Shown in pieces: positions 58,972 through 64,000 of a DNA stretch of 64,000 nt. The DNA is from Exophiala sp. HKRS030 (taxonomy: Eukaryota > Ascomycota > Eurotiomycetes > Chaetothyriales > Herpotrichiellaceae), in contig JAHWDD010000011.1 of assembly GCA_023897205.1 (NCBI GenBank), positions 248,001 through 312,000 on the forward strand, given 5' to 3'. The notes beneath the pieces are model-generated. The model was given only the letters and a program-made list of their open reading frames with translations, was not told the origin of the DNA and did no database searches. A program made the translations under genes and the position numbers. Numbering within the stretch: position 1 is the stretch's first letter; the number at the start of each line of letters is the position of its first letter.

Positions 58972-61151
58972 ATGCCTCTGCCATTCTTTGACGGTGTTTC
59001 GGCTCCTGCAAAGGTGCAGAGGGCGAGCTTCTTCGCCTTGGCCACTATCTTGTTCATCTTCTTTTTCGAATCGTCATTTTTCCCTCATGTCCACGTACTG
59101 AAACTCCGAAACGCCAAGGTAAGAATACGGTTTTCCTTGGCTGGGGTGAGATCAAGGCTGATTCAATTCTCATGCAGGCTGAGCGAGCGCGGACGGAATA
59201 CTATCTGCAATGGGGTGCATTTGAACCAATGCCAATAGCGGGGTTCGTGAATACTGGACTGCCCGGGAAGAGGTCATGCGACGCACTCAAACACAATTCG
59301 ACAGTCGGTGTTCAAAAGAGCTTTTTCCTCAATGACAATGTGAAGCAGATTGCAATGTCCCTCGATGCTCACCCTGTTGTCGATTACCCGGACGACCTCA
59401 TGCGCGACCCTAACCTGTCGGTCGAAGACGTTATCGACCGGACTTGGACACGAATGTCGGGTTCCAGTGTTTGGCTACCGGATCAAAACGTCTACCTGTC
59501 AGTGACCAGAGTCATCTTTTGTCCTAGTCAAACATGGTCGGTACCGAAGATGAGCTTCCTTCGGGGACAGTTATTCAATGAGGATTGGGAACACCTGGAG
59601 AACTACAACATTACTTGGGGTGGTAAGCAACTGAATTTCCCCATGGTATTCGACATTCCTGCGCAATGGGAGGAGGGTGGAGAGTTATACGGACCTGAAG
59701 ATCCTCGTGTCATCCTTGAAGATGGCGTCGAGGGTGCCGAACCAGTTGTGACCTTCAACATGATTGCCAAACAATCGAATTGGAAGCGAGCTATCTACGT
59801 ATTTCGACCTTTCAGTAATCACACTACCATCCTCACTATTCGAGACAGGGAGCGAGCCGACACCGAGAAGAATTGGGCGCCATTTTTTATACCTGAAGAG
59901 GAAGTGTTTCCTCCGAGCCTGGCCAGCAAACTCCACCTACCGCTGTCTACCACTGTTCGCAAGCCAAGTGAATATATTCACTTTATCTATTCGTTCAAGC
60001 CTCTGCATATCTTGAAGTGTCATTTGCGTTGCGGAGATTGTGAGCTTGTATTCACCCAAACTCTGCCCGAGACCTTTTCGAACCGACACAAGGAACATGG
60101 TGGCAGCTTGCGTGGGGGGACAAATTTTGTTCCTGTTCCCATTCCCGAAAGCATGGGCTTGGACCGAAAACTGCGCGTGTACGCAGCATTCCCACGAACG
60201 AACATCGAAGGTCATTGTGGTGGGAGTTTCTATCGTCCAGAATTCGTCATCCTGGTCAATATCAGAGCACATTTTCATCTTGCTTTTGCCAGCGAGTCGT
60301 TGGACTTTGGTACGTCTCTGGTCGAACTTGGACCTCAAGACGATCGGTGTAACAAAGGGAGAATCCTCATTCCGATGAGTATCGCACAGTGGGACACGAG
60401 TCATCGCCAGGATATCATGACCGTGACCTTCAGCATTGATGATTCAACGGTTCAGGTCGCTCGGGTCCAAGGTCTTCTAAAGTATATCTTACACCTCCCT
60501 CAGTTCAAGACATTATTCAAGAAGGACGGATTCCTTAAAGGTGAAGAAGCTGAGGTCATGAACATGCTGTCTTCCTGGGCAGGTGACGATGTTCGTGGAT
60601 GTCTTGTCGAGGCTGCTCTGAATTACACAGAGGCCCAACATGAAATCACGCACCCGAAAGATCATAAAGATGAGCTCGACCCCTCGAAAGAACTCTTGCG
60701 CAAGATCTATGAAGAACAGCAAAGGGAAGAAAAAGGCGAAGCCCCGAACCAAGACAACGGGGACGAGGGTGAGGAGAGAGAGGAGAAAGAAGAAGAGAAG
60801 GAAGAGGATGTAAAGGATGAGAACAAAGATCATGACAAGGAAGAGGAGGAAAACCAAGATGAGCACCCAGAGGAAAACCAGGATGGCGATCCCGGCATTC
60901 CAGATCTCGAGCAAGGAACACTTGACCCCGACGTCATGGAGGCATTGGAGAGGGAGGGAGATAACAAGGAGAAGTCCCAAAACGAGGTTGAAGTTGATAA
61001 AGAATCCGAACCATCCGAGGAGGACAATGATCAGAAAAACGAAGAGCATGAAGATCCAACCGAGGAAAAGCATAAAGCAAGTAAGGAGACATCCGATCGA
61101 AAACGGCATCGACGTCGCCATCAACACCATAGTGACAGACTTGCGCGCTGA
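58972..61151 (+). CDS. GT91-family beta-1,2-mannosyltransferase-like protein
   Basis: Exons 58972-59118 and 59178-61151 give 706 residues. The intron (59119-59177) is GTAAGA/GCAG, phase 0. It is a type II membrane protein: a short cytosolic N-terminus, a membrane anchor at about 20-38 (FFALATILFIFFFESSFF), then a luminal domain. Motifs such as YGPEDPRVILEDG, PVVTFNMIA and RAIYVFRPF match fungal Bmt proteins (GT91), which add beta-1,2-mannose to glycans or glycolipids in the Golgi. After about residue 520 comes a long tail of about 150 residues, almost all Glu, Asp, Lys, Asn and Gln, ending with a basic Arg/His cluster; this is not part of the family core. The assignment rests on motif memory. 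Confidence 0.82.
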
Positions 61152-62684
61152 ACCTTGGAGACAATCAATCTAAACAACATCCTCTTAGTTGGTGTGACAG
61201 GTGGATGGACAGTTGATGATGAATATTTTGCCCTGCACAGTCATCGACAGGGGCGTGTGTTTGTTTGTCAGATCTTTCTGGATTTGTTTCAGTCATCGCT
61301 ATTTGACTCATATACGTGTGAGAGGCGTTGTTATTTACTGTACATCAGCTAACGGTTTTGAATTACGAAGCTACATGAGATCCTTGTCATGGATATCGCG
61401 ATGGAGTTGAACATGTATCATGTATGGATTGTCAACAAAGATTGTATTACAATAGATGTGAAGTCTCTCCGTCGCCTCAGGCCTGGGTCCGAAGATCATC
61501 AAGATGAAAGCGTCTCGCGTAGTCATTTTGGCTCCGGAAGCAGCACCTGGTCTTCCGATCGGCTTCGTGATTGCATGGGTTCGCCAAATTTGACTCGAGG
61601 TGTTGACTGCACTCATATCGACTTCCGGCCGAAAGAGTACGAGCATTGTATGGATAAAAGTGCTTCTTCCCGGTCTCACCGTCCAAACTCCCCGCAAACT
61701 TGAACTTCCCGTGTCCTTCTACCGGGCGATGGTGGCGTTTCTGGGCACTGCTTGGCCTTTTCTGGGCATATCTTAAGGGTGTCCACGATGCCTGGATCCT
61801 CGTCGTGTTGTTGCTTGCATTCCAAGAAGAAGCCTGGCTTACAATCAATGCATGGTCCGTCAACCCCCAGATCTGCCTGTCCAAGATCCGGCTGTTATAC
61901 ACCAAAGCGGAAGCCTTATCCAGTGTCTGAGGCAATAGTTGGAGCAATCCAAGAATCAGGATTGACTTGAACACTTGAACATCTACCGACATTACTTCAT
62001 CAACAGCGACAATTAACAGAGTACTGGATTACCATCTTGCACGACAAATAACAACATATTCGATGAGGCTGGCGGAAGTAAAAGACAGTAATCCTTTCCA
62101 TCAAGGCGACAAGCCTCGGTAAGGCTCATCAAGTATCACCAACAACGCCTCGGCCAGTCTTTTTACAGGGATCTGTATCCTGGACGATCCGCACCATTTC
62201 AACCTATTGGGCCTACTCGTTGCCTTCCCTAGGTATCCCCGGGGCTTATTGTAATGAGCTGACAACGCTAAAATCCCCGTGCGCAAGTGAATAGTGCAAG
62301 GGTGTTTATCAATCCCACCTCTCACACCTCAGACAGAGGGCGCTATGATGCCAGTCCTTTGTATCCCTGTTACATTAGCCCGGCTCCTCCTCTCCAACGC
62401 CCCCGGAAAAGAAATGAAAGGTGCAGTATCCGGAGTACATGCAAGGGTTGACAACCCAAACGGTATCATTGGTTCTCTCGAGGCCCCGAAGCCAGCAGCC
62501 GACATCGAATTCTGAAGTCGCTTCGTATCACCTACTGTACCAAGACATGGTTCGCCAAGCGATCAACATCGTGCCAGCTTACTGTAACGGTGGTGCATAA
62601 AAGCAAAGGCCTTTCCTCTTCAGAGGATCGTGTTTGTCACCACAAATTTGAGCGTCTTCACCGCCTCGTCAGGATATCTTCACA
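61152..62684. other. Intergenic, one doubtful small gene
   Basis: About 1.5 kb. Apart from the doubtful minus-strand open frame at 61477-61992, nothing was recognised. Confidence 0.45.
61477..61992 (-). CDS. Doubtful small secreted protein
   Basis: An open frame of 171 codons starts with a signal-peptide-like segment (MSVDVQVFKSILILGLLQLL). A GTGAGA donor after about 100 residues and a GTGCAG acceptor downstream could join it to another open frame that continues to 61371. No family is recognised and no splice model is certain. Confidence 0.3.
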   Translation of the reverse strand: MSVDVQVFKSILILGLLQLLPQTLDKASALVYNSRILDRQIWGLTDHALIVSQASSWNASNNTTRIQASWTPLRYAQKRPSSAQKRHHRPVEGHGKFKFAGSLDGETGKKHFYPYNARTLSAGSRYECSQHLESNLANPCNHEADRKTRCCFRSQNDYARRFHLDDLRTQA

Positions 62685-64000
62685 ATGGCCTCAAAGGATC
62701 ACAATGCCGAGGAGAGTCGGGTGAATGCCACACCCCGACAACCTTCGCAAGATCCGATGGATGAAAAAGCTGCTGGTATGCACAATGAGATTGCTCACGA
62801 AGCGGCGGAAAGAGGTCACGTTGCCACCGACAAGTACGTTTCACTCGCTTCCCTTTGGTCCAGTGTTTTACATACAGTTTACTAACAACTTTTGGCAATT
62901 CAGATATGGACATGCGTTGGTGGAATTCGACCCAAAGGTCGAGAGGAAGCTGTGCTATAAGATCGATCTGTACATCGTTCCGACCGTGGCTCTTCTCTAC
63001 TTGTTCTGCTTCATCGACCGGGCGAATATCGGTAAGCTAGCTTGTGTCTCTCTGCCTGACACCTGAGGGCAACGTCCACCAAATACTAACCGGTACTCGT
63101 ACGCAGGCAATGCTAAACTGGCGGGCTTGGAGAAGGACCTTGGCCTCAAGGGATACGACTACAATATCGTCCTGACGGTGTTCTACATCAGCTACATCAT
63201 CTTCGAAATCCCGGCGACGACTGCTTGCAAGTACTTCGGCCCCGGTTGGTTCATTCCCGCAACCTCTCTCGGCTTTGGCATCTGTTCCATCGGGACAGCC
63301 TTTGTCCATCACAGGGCAGCTGCGTGTGGTGTACGATTTCTACTTGGTATCTTTGAGGCGGGCATGCTTCCCGGTATTGCATATTACATGTCGAGGTAGG
63401 TATCGTCTTATCCTGGTCGGTTCGTCTTTCTGACGGCAAAAACTCTCAGATGGTATCGGAGGAGCGAATTGGCTTTCCGCCTGGCTCTCTACATCGTCAT
63501 GGCACCGCTCGCGGGGGCCTTCGGCGGACTCCTGGCTTCGGCCATCCTCAAACTCGACCACTTCGGCGGCCTTCACCGGTGGCGCATGATCTTCGCCATC
63601 GAGGGGATCATCACGTGTGGTCTGGCCTTGATCTCTTTTTTCACATTGACCGACCGACCCGCGACGGCGCGGTGGCTCTCGCAAGAGGAAAAAGACCTGG
63701 CCATCGCCCGGGTCAAGTCCGAACGCGTCGCGACCACCGAGGTGCTCGACAAATTGGACGTCCCCAAGATGGTGCGAGGCATCTTCAGTCCCGTCACGCT
63801 CGCCGTCTCGTTCATCTTCTTGCTCAACAACATCACCGTCCAGGGCCTGGCCTTTTTCCTCCCGACCATCGTCAAGACCATCTACCCTGAAAATTCCGTG
63901 GTGTCTCAACAACTCCACACGGTGCCGCCTTACGTGGTGGGGGCCTTTTTCACCGTCCTGATCCCCTGGCTGTCGTGGCGCTACGACCGTCGGAACGTCT
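62685..64000 (+). CDS. MFS transporter, anion:cation symporter (Dal5-like) type, partial
   Basis: Exons 62685-62833, 62904-63031, 63107-63395 and 63450 to beyond 64000; the 3' end is outside the window. Introns are short with GT/AG ends and consistent phases (2, 1, 2). The N-terminus is hydrophilic. The first membrane helix has KIDLYIVPTVALLYLFCFIDRANI, with the ACS-family FIDR(A/S)NIGNA motif formed across a splice. Further helices include VLTVFYISYIIFEIPATT and GVRFLLGIFEAGMLPGI, all typical of Dal5/allantoate and Tna1/nicotinate permeases. The substrate is likely an organic anion or vitamin taken up at the plasma membrane, but cannot be specified. Confidence 0.9.

Overview
The window is nuclear DNA of a filamentous ascomycete (Pezizomycotina). 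The signs are short GT-AG introns of about 45-110 bases with CTRAC-type branch sites, a Zn2Cys6 regulator, a Per1/Rnt1/Rsm27/SF3b housekeeping set and a GT91-type mannosyltransferase. The mix of genes fits a eurotiomycete, perhaps Chaetothyriales, but that placement is a guess. Exon joins were worked out by hand from splice signals, reading frame and family alignment from memory; no search was run.

Layout. 0-8 kb: SPT3 (SAGA), a CCDC124/Lso2-like ribosome factor, a secreted RNase T1-type nuclease, PEX7 and a CUE-AlkB-GRF dioxygenase. 8-22 kb: a possible nitrogen-scavenging region with a Zn2Cys6 regulator, an M1 aminopeptidase, an NCS1 permease and, divergent from the permease over a promoter with four HGATAR sites, a 12-exon hydantoinase/DUF917 fusion, followed by an NmrA-like protein. 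23-25 kb: RNase III (Rnt1-like) and mitoribosomal mS33. 25-27 kb: gene-poor, with a duplicated segment, a perfect inverted repeat and a possible relic gene. 27-34.5 kb: a short-chain dehydrogenase, an RS-rich protein, SF3b145/Cus1 and a secreted CAP protein. 34.5-38.8 kb: a 4.3-kb gene-poor stretch ending at a 56-residue microprotein made of five GRGGYN repeats.

39.7-45.2 kb: mitochondrial tRNA-modifying GTPase Mss1/TrmE and a divergent paralogous pair of unrecognised disordered proteins. The pair shares a C-terminal block and an intron that leaves a 7-base last coding exon. 45.5-53.2 kb: two divergent PLP aminotransferases, Per1 (GPI-lipid remodelling) and phosphoacetylglucosamine mutase. 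53.6-57.5 kb: a peroxisomal MaoC hydratase ending in SKL, whose last intron contains an assembly gap with a false-looking duplication, then PRMT1. 57.8-64 kb: an intron-bearing tRNA-Ala(UGC), a GT91-like beta-mannosyltransferase with a long acidic tail, and an MFS transporter cut by the window end.

The strongest candidates for something undescribed are the GRGGYN microprotein, whose repeat units differ at synonymous sites but keep the same amino acids, and the HGDLTL-tailed paralogue pair. The hydantoinase/NCS1 module with GATA sites is the best candidate for genes acting together.
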